From positions 744,001-808,000 of the forward strand of contig NZ_CP124591.1 in assembly GCF_038095555.1 (NCBI RefSeq): a stretch of 64,000 bases of DNA, written 5' to 3'. This document shows, piece after piece, positions 44,467-52,487 of this stretch; within the stretch, counting starts at the first letter, position 1, and each line of letters starts with the position of its first letter. The notes beneath the pieces were generated by a model. It worked only from the letters and a program-made list of their open reading frames with translations. It had not been told where the DNA came from and did not search any database. The translations under genes were made by a program, and so were the position numbers. This DNA is from Macrococcoides psychrotolerans (lineage in GTDB: Bacteria > Bacillota > Bacilli > Staphylococcales > Staphylococcaceae).

Positions 44467-45387
44467 ATGCAGAATGAACACATTTTAAAAGGTGTTAAAC
44501 CAGTTGAACGGCGTCTGACTTTTAAAGATGTAAAAGCGATTGTGAAGCTTGGACTCGTACAAGGCAATTTAATACCGGCGTTTGCAGGTGCGTTTATTGC
44601 AATTATGTTAAGCGGTCGTTCATTTTTAAGTAGTATACCTGAACTTTTAACGATGCTTTTCGGCACTACACTAATTATGGCAGGAAGTTGTGCACTGAAT
44701 AACTTTTATGACCAGGATATTGACAGTATTATGCCAAGTAAGCAAAATCGACCATCTGTAACCGGTAAAGTTTCTACAGCTTCGATTCTACAGCTCAGTC
44801 TTGTGCTTATGGTCGTCGGAGAAATGCTTTTGTTCATGATTAACATCGAGACAGGAATCATCGGATTTCTTGGCATCTTTGGCTATGTTGTCTTATATTC
44901 AGTCTGGTCTAAACGACATCTTGTGTCCAACACAGTAATAGGAAGTTTTCCAGGTGCGATTCCGCCGCTTGTTGGCTATGCAGCGATTGAACCATCTCTT
45001 AGCAGCACAGCGTGGATGCTTTTCATCATTATGTTTATATGGCAGCCTGCACATTTCTATGCGCTTGCGATTAAACGTAGTGAAGAATATGCACTTGCTA
45101 GCATACCGATGCTACCTTCAGTTAAAGGGTTTAAACGTACAAGGCTTTCCATGTTATTTTGGGTGCTGCTTTTGTTACCGACACCATTTTTTATGCAGGA
45201 ACTCGGCACGGTATTTATCGTACTTGCTTCGGTACTAAATCTAGGATGGCTGTTATTAGCGATTTCTGGATTTAAATCAAATGTTAAAGAAAATAAATGG
45301 GCAATGACAATGTTTGTTTATTCTTTAAACTATTTGATGATATTTTTTGTTATGATAGTAGTAGTTACATTAATTCAAACGATTTGA
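44467..45387 (+). CDS. ctaB: Protoheme IX farnesyltransferase (heme O synthase)
   Basis: UbiA-family membrane prenyltransferase, 306 residues, eight to nine membrane segments. Prenyl-diphosphate metal motif NNFYDQDIDSIM and the second conserved loop YSVWSKRHLVSNTVIGSFPGAIPPLVGY. It makes heme O, the substrate of CtaA. ATG at 44467 used, spaced 6 nt from AGGAGG; the GTG directly after the ribosome site is less likely. It leads into ctaCDEF. Confidence 0.94.
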   Translation: MQNEHILKGVKPVERRLTFKDVKAIVKLGLVQGNLIPAFAGAFIAIMLSGRSFLSSIPELLTMLFGTTLIMAGSCALNNFYDQDIDSIMPSKQNRPSVTGKVSTASILQLSLVLMVVGEMLLFMINIETGIIGFLGIFGYVVLYSVWSKRHLVSNTVIGSFPGAIPPLVGYAAIEPSLSSTAWMLFIIMFIWQPAHFYALAIKRSEEYALASIPMLPSVKGFKRTRLSMLFWVLLLLPTPFFMQELGTVFIVLASVLNLGWLLLAISGFKSNVKENKWAMTMFVYSLNYLMIFFVMIVVVTLIQTI

Positions 45388-45418
45388 TTATGAATGGTGA
45401 AAGAGGGGTTAGAATTTA

Positions 45419-46480
45419 ATGAAGAACAATTTAAAAAATGTAAAGCTGATCGGTTTATTTTCATTATTGTTAATGACCTTAGCGGGTTGTGGTAAAAATG
45501 AACTGTCTGCTTTACGTCCTGCAGGGGAAGTTGCAAAGGATCAATTTAATTTAATGATGCTTGCGGTAGGTATTATGGTTTTCGTTATTATTGTAGTAGT
45601 AGCTATCTTTATTTTAGCAGTATTTAAATTCCGTCGTGGCAAAGTCGGTGAAGACTTTGTACCGAAAGATGTTCATGGGAACCATAAGTTAGAAGTGATC
45701 TGGACAACGATTCCAATCATCTTACTTATCATCTTAGCGATACCAACTGTTATGTTAACATTTAAACTAGCAGATACGAAAGCAATGGATAAGGTTGATG
45801 CTAAAGGTAAGAATAAAGAAATGATTGTTGATGTAACTGCAAATCTGTACTGGTGGGAATTTGAGTACCCTAACGAAGGTATCGTAACAAGTCAGGAACT
45901 TGTTGTTCCTACAGATACAAAAGTTTACTTCCGTCTGCATTCAGCTGACGTAAAACACTCATTCTGGATTCCGGCAGTGGGTGGTAAGATGGATACAAAC
46001 GTTGAAAACATCAATAAATTCTACTTAGTGTTTGATGATAAGAAAGCGCAAGACGCGAAAAACATGTTCTACGGAAAATGTGCGGAATTATGTGGACCGT
46101 CTCACGCATTGATGGACTTCAAAGTTAAAACAATGGATAAAGACCAGTTCAAAACTTGGGTATCTGATATGAAAGCTATCAAAAACCCTGTAGCAACAAC
46201 AGATGCTAAAGAGGGCGAAAAAGTATTCAAGCAGTCTTGTCAAGGTTGTCATGCTGTAACACCAACTGGTAAAGGTGCTAAAGGTCCAAACTTAACAACA
46301 TTTGGTGACCGTAACCGCGTTGCTGGTGTTATGGATCATAATGAAGAAAACCTTAAAAAATGGATTAAAGATCCTGAATCAGTAAAACCTGGTAATAAAA
46401 TGACAGGTGCTTACAAAGTTTCAGATAGTGAAATTGATGCGCTAGCTAAATACTTAATGGAACGTAAAGTTGAAAAGTAG
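45419..46480 (+). CDS. ctaC: caa3 cytochrome c oxidase subunit II with fused cytochrome c
   Basis: A 353-residue lipoprotein-type subunit: signal with lipobox LAGC (Cys24), two membrane helices (about 40-65 and 85-110), the CuA domain with CAELCGPSHALM, and a C-terminal c-type heme domain with SCQGCH and an axial Met near NKMTGAY. The fused heme c defines a caa3 oxidase. It takes electrons from cytochrome c and passes them to subunit I. First gene of ctaCDEF. Confidence 0.95.
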   Translation: MKNNLKNVKLIGLFSLLLMTLAGCGKNELSALRPAGEVAKDQFNLMMLAVGIMVFVIIVVVAIFILAVFKFRRGKVGEDFVPKDVHGNHKLEVIWTTIPIILLIILAIPTVMLTFKLADTKAMDKVDAKGKNKEMIVDVTANLYWWEFEYPNEGIVTSQELVVPTDTKVYFRLHSADVKHSFWIPAVGGKMDTNVENINKFYLVFDDKKAQDAKNMFYGKCAELCGPSHALMDFKVKTMDKDQFKTWVSDMKAIKNPVATTDAKEGEKVFKQSCQGCHAVTPTGKGAKGPNLTTFGDRNRVAGVMDHNEENLKKWIKDPESVKPGNKMTGAYKVSDSEIDALAKYLMERKVEK

Positions 46481-46502
46481 TAAATAAAGGGAGGTTACAC
46501 AT

Positions 46503-48395
46503 TTGGCTACACAAAAAAAGCGTGGTTTACTAATGGAGTACTTAACGACAGTAGACCATAAAAAAATTGCAATTCTTTATTTAATCATGGGTGGATTGTT
46601 CTTCGCCATGGGTGGTATCGAAGCGATGATCATTCGTATTCAGCTTGCAGTTCCTGAAAATGATTTCGTCTCTGCGGGATTATTCAATGAAATGATTACG
46701 ATGCACGGTACTACAATGATTTTCTTGGCAGCAATGCCATTACTGTTTGCATATATGAACGCAACAGTACCGTTACAAATTGGTGCACGTGACGTTGCAT
46801 TCCCATTCCTAAATGCATTAGGGTTCTGGTTATTCTTCTTCGGAGGTGTATTCTTAAACTTATCTTGGATTTTAGGTGGCGCACCAGATGCAGGGTGGAC
46901 TTCATATGCTTCACTGTCACTTGCATCAGAAGGGCATGGGATTGACTTCTATGCATTAGGTTTACAAATTTCAGGTGCTGGTACTTTAATTGCAGGGATT
47001 AACTTCCTTGTTACCATTATTAATATGCGTGCTCCTGGTATGACATTTATGCGTATGCCATTAATGACTTGGACAACATTAGTTGCTTCAGCTTTAATCG
47101 TATTCGCATTCCCTCCACTGACTATCGGATTATTCTTGCTTATTTTCGATAGAATGTTTGGAACAGGATTCTTTGTAGTATCACAAGGGGGTAACACAAT
47201 TATCTGGGAACACTTATTCTGGATTTTCGGTCACCCTGAAGTATACATTTTAGTATTACCAGCATTCGGTATTTTCTCTGAAATATTTGCAACATTCTCT
47301 AGAAAACGTTTGTTCGGTTATTCTGCAATGGTATTTGCAACAGTATTAATCGGTTTCTTAGGCTTCATGGTTTGGGCACACCACATGTTCACTGTAGGTC
47401 TAGGTCCAACAGCGAACGCTATTTTCGCAGTAGCGACAATGGCAATCGCCGTACCAACTGGTGTGAAGATCTTCAACTGGTTGCTTACTATCTGGGGTGG
47501 TAGTATCGAATTTACGACGCCGATGTTATATGCATTAGCGTTCATCCCTACATTCGTAATGGGTGGTGTTACTGGTGTAATGCAGGCATCAGCACCAGCT
47601 GACTATCAGTACCATGATTCATACTTTATCGTAGCGCATTTCCACTACGTAATCGTTGGTGGGGTAGTATTCGCGTTACTTGCAGGGTTGCATTTCTACT
47701 GGCCATTAATGTTCGGTAAGATGTTAAGTGAGAAATTAGGTAAAGTTTCCTTCGCACTATTCTTTATCGGTTTCCATCTAACATTCTTCCTACAACATTT
47801 CTTAGGATTAATGGGTATGCCACGTCGTGTATTCACTTACTTACCTGGTCAAGGTTATGACACATTTAACTTAATCTCTACTATCGGTGCTTTAACGATG
47901 GCCGTAGCAGTCATTATTTTATTGATAAATATTATCTTAACTACAGTGAAAGGTCCTAAAGTAGGACGTGACGCTTGGGGCGATGGCCGTACGTTAGAAT
48001 GGTCATTACCAATCCCAGTACCATTTTATAACTTTGCACAGACACCACTTGTGCGTGGATTAGATGCATTTGATCTTGAGAAGAAACAAGGTAATGGTGA
48101 AATCTTACCAGCTGAGTCATTAGGTGATGTTCATATGCCAAATAACTCAATCTTACCATTCGTTCAGTCATTAGGATTATTCGTTGCAGCATTTGGTGCT
48201 TTATACTTAGCAGATGGACAAAAATGGGCACTTGATGCAGTTAAAGATTTACCGGTTCAACCATGGGCTCCATTTGTATTAGTTTTAGGTTTAGCGATTA
48301 CAGCAGGAGCAATGATCGCACGTTCTGTAGTTGATGATCACGGTTATCATATTACTAAAGAAGAGCTTATCGAGTACGAAAGAGGTGTTAAATAA
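46503..48395 (+). CDS. ctaD: caa3 cytochrome c oxidase subunit I
   Basis: Catalytic heme-copper subunit, 630 residues with 12 or more membrane helices. It carries the low-spin heme His in TMHGTTMIF, the CuB motif GHPEVYILVLPAFG (His-Tyr cross-link), the HH pair in WAHHMF, and AHFHYVIVGG. TTG start after GGGAGG. Overlaps ctaE by one base. Confidence 0.96.
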   Translation: MATQKKRGLLMEYLTTVDHKKIAILYLIMGGLFFAMGGIEAMIIRIQLAVPENDFVSAGLFNEMITMHGTTMIFLAAMPLLFAYMNATVPLQIGARDVAFPFLNALGFWLFFFGGVFLNLSWILGGAPDAGWTSYASLSLASEGHGIDFYALGLQISGAGTLIAGINFLVTIINMRAPGMTFMRMPLMTWTTLVASALIVFAFPPLTIGLFLLIFDRMFGTGFFVVSQGGNTIIWEHLFWIFGHPEVYILVLPAFGIFSEIFATFSRKRLFGYSAMVFATVLIGFLGFMVWAHHMFTVGLGPTANAIFAVATMAIAVPTGVKIFNWLLTIWGGSIEFTTPMLYALAFIPTFVMGGVTGVMQASAPADYQYHDSYFIVAHFHYVIVGGVVFALLAGLHFYWPLMFGKMLSEKLGKVSFALFFIGFHLTFFLQHFLGLMGMPRRVFTYLPGQGYDTFNLISTIGALTMAVAVIILLINIILTTVKGPKVGRDAWGDGRTLEWSLPIPVPFYNFAQTPLVRGLDAFDLEKKQGNGEILPAESLGDVHMPNNSILPFVQSLGLFVAAFGALYLADGQKWALDAVKDLPVQPWAPFVLVLGLAITAGAMIARSVVDDHGYHITKEELIEYERGVK

Positions 48396-49024
48396 TGGCA
48401 CATCATGAAGAACAGATGACAGTCGAGAGATGGCCAAGTCATCCTGAGACAGCTTCATTAGAAGGTAAGAACAAATTATTAGGATTCTGGATTTTCCTAG
48501 GTGGAGAAACAGCACTATTCGCATCATTGTTTGCAACTTATTTAGCACTTAAAGACCATGTTCCTAGTGAAGATCATCTTTTAGCGAAAGATTTATTTCA
48601 CTTACCACTTGCATTTGTAATGACGATGTTACTTTTAACTTCGTCACTTACAAGTGTGTATGCACTGTATCACATGAAGAACTATGATTTCAAAAAGATG
48701 ATTACTTGGTTAATTATCACAGTACTTCTCGGTTTGGGATTCTTAGGACTAGAAATTTATGAGTTTGTTGAATATGTTCATAAAGGTCATACTTTCCGTT
48801 CAAGTGCTTTTGGTTCAGCTTTCTACTTCTTAGTAGGAACACACGGATTCCACGTTATTATTGGATTAACATGGATTATTCTGTTAATCGTACGTAATAT
48901 GAAGCGTGGTTTAAGCGTATATAATGCAGCGAAATTTAATACAGCAGCATTATACTGGCACTTTATCGACGTAGTCTGGGTATTCATCTTTACAGTAGTT
49001 TACTTGTTAGGGGTGTTAGGATAA
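48395..49024 (+). CDS. ctaE: Cytochrome c oxidase subunit III
   Basis: A 209-residue subunit with five membrane helices. Family features: GFWIFLGGETALFASLFATYLAL near the start and GTHGFHVIIGL and YWHFIDVVWVFIF at the end. Coupled to ctaD and ctaF through ATG overlaps. Confidence 0.95.
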   Translation: MAHHEEQMTVERWPSHPETASLEGKNKLLGFWIFLGGETALFASLFATYLALKDHVPSEDHLLAKDLFHLPLAFVMTMLLLTSSLTSVYALYHMKNYDFKKMITWLIITVLLGLGFLGLEIYEFVEYVHKGHTFRSSAFGSAFYFLVGTHGFHVIIGLTWIILLIVRNMKRGLSVYNAAKFNTAALYWHFIDVVWVFIFTVVYLLGVLG

Positions 49025-49371
49025 TGTCAAATGAATTAAATCATACGAAATTTAATCAAGAACGCTATGAATTTGAGAAACGTTCAAGAACAGAAGAAAT
49101 GAGAATGCAGGTAACAACTTTTGCAATTATGATCTTCTTAACATTTGTTTCTTTTGCAATGGTTGCAGCTGGACTAAGCAAAGAGTTTGTTATCCCAGCA
49201 ATCTTATTACTCGCACTCATTCAAGTTATTCTTCAATTCTATTACTTTATGCATATGAAACATAAAGGGCATGGAACAGCTCAGTTATTTATGTTAACTG
49301 GATTGTTTATCGCAGGTAGTTTTATTGTTATGGCGCTTTACTTAACTTGGTTAGGTGACCCATTAAAATAA
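49024..49371 (+). CDS. ctaF: Cytochrome c oxidase subunit IV
   Basis: A 115-residue small subunit with three membrane helices (about 35-55, 60-77, 88-108) of the bacterial CoxIVB type (QFYYFMHMKHKGHG). Overlaps ctaE by one base; followed by a terminator. Confidence 0.9.
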   Translation: MSNELNHTKFNQERYEFEKRSRTEEMRMQVTTFAIMIFLTFVSFAMVAAGLSKEFVIPAILLLALIQVILQFYYFMHMKHKGHGTAQLFMLTGLFIAGSFIVMALYLTWLGDPLK

Positions 49372-49376
49372 GAGTG

Positions 49377-49401
49377 AACCCGGAGTAATCCGGGTTTTTA
49401 T
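49377..49401 (+). terminator. ctaCDEF terminator
   Basis: AACCCGG / CCGGGTT stem, loop AGTAAT-like, followed by TTTTATTTTT. A new TATAAT box at 49453-49458 likely starts ctaG. Confidence 0.85.
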
Positions 49402-49494
49402 TTTTGCCACAAATTAGTTGAAATATTGTGCTTTATTCTTCAAATTGTACGCTATAATAGAAATGAATGAAGTATAAATTTTTGGAGTGATTTT

Positions 49495-50448
49495 ATGGGT
49501 AGTATTAGTTCTATCAGGATATTCGGATTTTTAGCGAACTGGAGTCCTTTCTTTTTAGTTGCCATTATTTTCACGACTATCGTGTTTTTCATGATAACAG
49601 GGAGATGGCGCCATGAAATTCCTGGCAATCGACCGTTGAAACGTTCAGAAGCAGTTATATTTATTATATGTATGTTTTTACTGTATGCAATGAAAGGTGC
49701 GCCAGTTGACTTGCTCAGTCATATTATCTTTAGCTTCCATATGTTACAGATGGCCATCCTTTACTTACTTATTGTGCCACTGTTATTCTTTGCGATACCG
49801 GAATATCTAATTGATTATTGTATTAAACTGCCTATTATTGAACGTGTCTTTAATTTTCTGACGCGTCCGATTATAGCACTGATTACGTTTAATGGATTGT
49901 TCTCAATCTATCATATTCCAGCCATACTGGATGGTTTAAAGCAGAATGCGACATTACACTCATTGTTTACAATTCTTTTGTTTATTACCGCATTCTTTAT
50001 GTGGTATCCAATATTTAACAGGACAGCTCTTGAGCGTAAGCAGCTGTCAGGTCTTGTGAAGATTGGCTATATCTTCGCAATCGGCGTACTTTTGACACCG
50101 GCATGCGGGTTGATTATCTTTGCCAGTCATGCCATGTATAAGACATATACAGATCCAGCGGCATGGATGAGTGCCATGACCCTTTGTGTGCCTACAGGGA
50201 CATTACAGGATATCGTTCAAAATTCGAGTATTAGTGGCCCGCAGTATTTCACAAATATGACACCAAAAGAAGATCAGCAGACCGGTGGCGTAATCATGAA
50301 GGTGCTACAGGAAATATTCTTTGGCTTCATGCTGTTCCATGTTTTCTTTAGATGGTCAAGAGAAGAGAGAATGAGTTCTGAGGAAATAACACAGAGAAGT
50401 TTGGATGAAAAGTTACAGCAGGATGCTTATTTTAATCAATTCAGATAG
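49495..50448 (+). CDS. ctaG: Cytochrome c oxidase assembly factor CtaG (caa3 type)
   Basis: A 317-residue membrane protein with about seven helices, of the Caa3_CtaG family needed for CuB assembly or activity of caa3 oxidase. Recognisable segments: HMLQMAILYLLIVPLLF and FASHAMYKTY, with conserved His. It has its own promoter region and is followed after 9 bp by ctaM. Confidence 0.9.
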   Translation: MGSISSIRIFGFLANWSPFFLVAIIFTTIVFFMITGRWRHEIPGNRPLKRSEAVIFIICMFLLYAMKGAPVDLLSHIIFSFHMLQMAILYLLIVPLLFFAIPEYLIDYCIKLPIIERVFNFLTRPIIALITFNGLFSIYHIPAILDGLKQNATLHSLFTILLFITAFFMWYPIFNRTALERKQLSGLVKIGYIFAIGVLLTPACGLIIFASHAMYKTYTDPAAWMSAMTLCVPTGTLQDIVQNSSISGPQYFTNMTPKEDQQTGGVIMKVLQEIFFGFMLFHVFFRWSREERMSSEEITQRSLDEKLQQDAYFNQFR

Positions 50449-50457
50449 GAGAAGAAT

Positions 50458-50919
50458 ATGAATTTACCAATTTTACCTACAATCAGTACGACATTTATCG
50501 TTATCAGTGCCATACTGGTAGCAATCGGATGGTTCAAAATCGCACGAAGAGATATCGAAGGACATAAGAAGACGATGCTGCTAGCAGGTGCCGCGGCCCT
50601 TACATTCTTTATTATCTATGCTACTAGAACAGTATTCATTGGAAATACAGCATTTGGCGGACCTGATAGTATCAAACCGTACTACACGATCTTTCTGATT
50701 TTCCATATCACACTTGCAACGACCGGTGGGGTACTTGGATTAATCAATATTATTACGGGTCTTAAAGATAATTTAAAGATTCATCGTAGATTAGGACCGA
50801 TTGCCTCAATTATCTGGTTCTTCACAGCAATTACAGGTGTAGCTGTTTATCTACTGCTTTATGTATTCTATAAAGGTGGAGAAACAACATCGGTTATTAA
50901 AGCGATTATAGGTGGCTAA
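50458..50919 (+). CDS. ctaM: DUF420 protein, cytochrome oxidase assembly factor CtaM
   Basis: A 153-residue protein with four membrane segments and the DUF420 motif EGHKKTMLLAGAAALTFFIIY. In S. aureus CtaM is required for an active heme A-containing QoxABCD oxidase. Here it follows ctaG, so it may serve both oxidases. Its terminator has been split by the IS-flanked island directly downstream. Confidence 0.9.
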   Translation: MNLPILPTISTTFIVISAILVAIGWFKIARRDIEGHKKTMLLAGAAALTFFIIYATRTVFIGNTAFGGPDSIKPYYTIFLIFHITLATTGGVLGLINIITGLKDNLKIHRRLGPIASIIWFFTAITGVAVYLLLYVFYKGGETTSVIKAIIGG

Positions 50920-50934
50920 AAAAACGATCAGACA
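50918..50934 (+). terminator. Left half of a split bidirectional terminator
   Basis: AAAAAACGATCAGACA directly after the ctaM stop codon. Its exact complement, TGTCTGATCGTTTTTT, lies at 62588-62603, 11.6 kb away on the other side of the island. Together they form a perfect 16-bp stem. Confidence 0.85.
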
Positions 50935-50935
50935 C

Positions 50936-50939
50936 AATG
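50936..50939. repeat. Left 4-bp target duplication (AATG)
   Basis: AATG directly before the outer end of the left IS. The same four bases follow the outer end of the right IS at 62586-62589. The inner IS ends do not have matching flanks. Confidence 0.7.
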
Positions 50940-50983
50940 GGCACTGCACCCTTACTAAGGGAGCTCAATAAAAAAACTATTTT

Positions 50984-51826
50984 CTAGGCTGCTAATTTCC
51001 TATATTCTATAGGGGATAAGTAGCCTAGTTTTTGTTGAATTCTAACTTTATTATAGTTTTCAATGTAATTTTCGACAATATCTATTACAATGGTATTAGA
51101 GCTTCTAAGCTCACTGTTTAAGTAGAATGTTTCACACTTTAGAGAGGCATGAAAACATTCTATTGGGGCATTATCAGCTGGCGTTCCCTTACGGGACATG
51201 CTTCTGGTAATGCCTTTTTCTGTACATAGGGCATAGTATTCATAAGAAGTATAAACACTTCCTTGATCACTATGTAATATAGTACCTGGTTCCAATTGAA
51301 GTTGTTTTAATGTCTCATTTACTAATTCTTGATTTTGTTTATTACCGATTTTATATGCCACAATTTCACCATTGTAAGCATCCATGATAGATGAAAGATA
51401 CAACATTGTATTCCCGAAGGGTAAATAAGTGATATCTGTTAAAAGTACTTCTAAAGGTTTCTCTGCTTTGAAGTTTCTATTTAATAGATTATGTGTTTTA
51501 TAATATGCATTCCCTGGTCTTTTCGATTTTTTCATTCGTACTTTACAATTTAAATTATGTTTTTGCATAATCCTTTGTACTTTTTTGTGATTAATTGGTT
51601 TATTATTTTTTCTATTTAACAAGGCAGTTATTTTTCTATAACCATATGTAAAACGATGTTTCTTACATAGTTCTATAATTTCTCGTTCATCCTCAGATAT
51701 ACTGAAATCTTTGTTTTTCCATCTGTAATAATTTGATTTTGGAATATCTAAAGTTTCTAAAATGACTTTCACTGTATATTTAGATTTCAATTCATTTACT
51801 AATTCAACAACTACCTCTGGGACCAC
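50984..51826 (-). CDS. IS3-family transposase OrfB (left copy)
   Basis: A 280-residue integrase-core transposase. DDE residues: Asp in LLTDITYLPF, Asp in HSDQGSVYTS, Glu in NAPIECFHASLK with the following Lys. An HTH_21-like segment (HRFTYGYRKITALL) precedes the rve domain. The GTG start is probably rarely used; the active form is the OrfAB fusion made by -1 frameshifting. Protein identical to the right copy. Confidence 0.93.
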   Translation of the reverse strand: MVPEVVVELVNELKSKYTVKVILETLDIPKSNYYRWKNKDFSISEDEREIIELCKKHRFTYGYRKITALLNRKNNKPINHKKVQRIMQKHNLNCKVRMKKSKRPGNAYYKTHNLLNRNFKAEKPLEVLLTDITYLPFGNTMLYLSSIMDAYNGEIVAYKIGNKQNQELVNETLKQLQLEPGTILHSDQGSVYTSYEYYALCTEKGITRSMSRKGTPADNAPIECFHASLKCETFYLNSELRSSNTIVIDIVENYIENYNKVRIQQKLGYLSPIEYRKLAA

Positions 51827-52125
51827 TTCCTTTCCAATTCCTTGTACTTTTTTAAAATTTCATTTTCTACTTCTTTGCGCTTTAATTCAATTTTTAGCGT
51901 CTCAACAGTACTCAATTCTTCATTTCCTTTTCCGTAGGAATATTGTTTACCTACTTGTTGATTGAATCTATGTGTTTCCCCATTTCTATACCATTTCCAC
52001 CACACTTTAACTTGAGATTCATTTTTAATATTTAAAGCATCCATTATTTCTCTTGTACTATATCCTTTAAGTTTCATTTCTACTACTTTATATTTTATTT
52101 CAACTGAATATGCCACTCTTTTCAT
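51811..52125 (-). CDS. IS3-family transposase OrfA (left copy)
   Basis: A 104-residue DNA-binding protein with a helix-turn-helix (YKVVEMKLKGYSTREIMDAL) and a leucine-zipper-like C-terminal helix (ETLKIELKRKEVENEILKKY). The ATG at 52125 follows GGAGGTG. The slippery heptamer A AAA AAG (51853-51847, in frame) lets ribosomes shift -1 into orfB; the shifted frame is open, giving a predicted 380-residue OrfAB. Confidence 0.9.
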   Translation of the reverse strand: MKRVAYSVEIKYKVVEMKLKGYSTREIMDALNIKNESQVKVWWKWYRNGETHRFNQQVGKQYSYGKGNEELSTVETLKIELKRKEVENEILKKYKELERKWSQR

Positions 52126-52145
52126 AGAAAAAACACCTCCGTATA

Positions 52146-52275
52146 AATTCATTTTAATATGAATTCAACGAAAGTGTTTTTATTTTACTCCCATATCATG
52201 GGGTTAGCGCAATTCATTTTAATATGAATTCAACGAAAGTGTTTTTATTTTACTCCCATATCATGGGGTTAGCGC
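52146..52275. repeat. 65-bp tandem duplication of the inner IS end
   Basis: AATTCATTTTAATATGAATT... through GGGGTTAGCGC occurs at 52146-52210 and again at 52211-52275, apparently identical. The right IS copy has only one. Each unit holds the terminal repeat, so two alternative IS ends exist on this side. Confidence 0.9.
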
Positions 52276-52487
52276 AAAAGGGGTTCGTTGGCTTTTTGAT
52301 TTTAAGAATAAAATTTTGATTAATGAAAAGTTTAATAAATAAAATTTTTTTGTTTTTAAAATTGCTAATATTTAAATGTTATCTATGTAATAATTTCGAA
52401 TTTACAAAAAAGTATATTCACATCTTATCTTTTTTGTTACTATTATGATAATTATTATTATATCCAAAATATGAGAGGAAGTATTTA
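52276..52487 (+). promoter_or_regulatory. AT-rich leader of the adhesin gene
   Basis: A 212-bp AT-rich stretch. A weak promoter TTGTTA (52434-52439), 17-bp spacer, ATTATA (52457-52462) and the ribosome site GAGAGGAAG lie just before the start. No operator or hairpin stands out. Confidence 0.4.

Larger units (their letters stand above)
50940..52211 (-). mobile_element. IS3-family (IS150-like) element, left copy, 1,272 bp
   Basis: Imperfect terminal inverted repeats: GGCACTGCACCC...GGGAG at the left and, reading inwards from the right, TGCGCTAACCCC...GGGAG. It contains orfA and orfB on the minus strand with an A6G frameshift signal. It differs from the right copy by two substitutions that I could see (near 50972 and 52196), and has an extra 65-bp copy of its inner end. 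Confidence 0.9.

Noticed and set aside
51762..51965. A 67-codon plus-strand frame spanning the orfA-orfB junction of the IS (also at 62136-62339)
   Set aside because: It is antisense to the transposase genes and appears in both IS copies only because they are duplicates.
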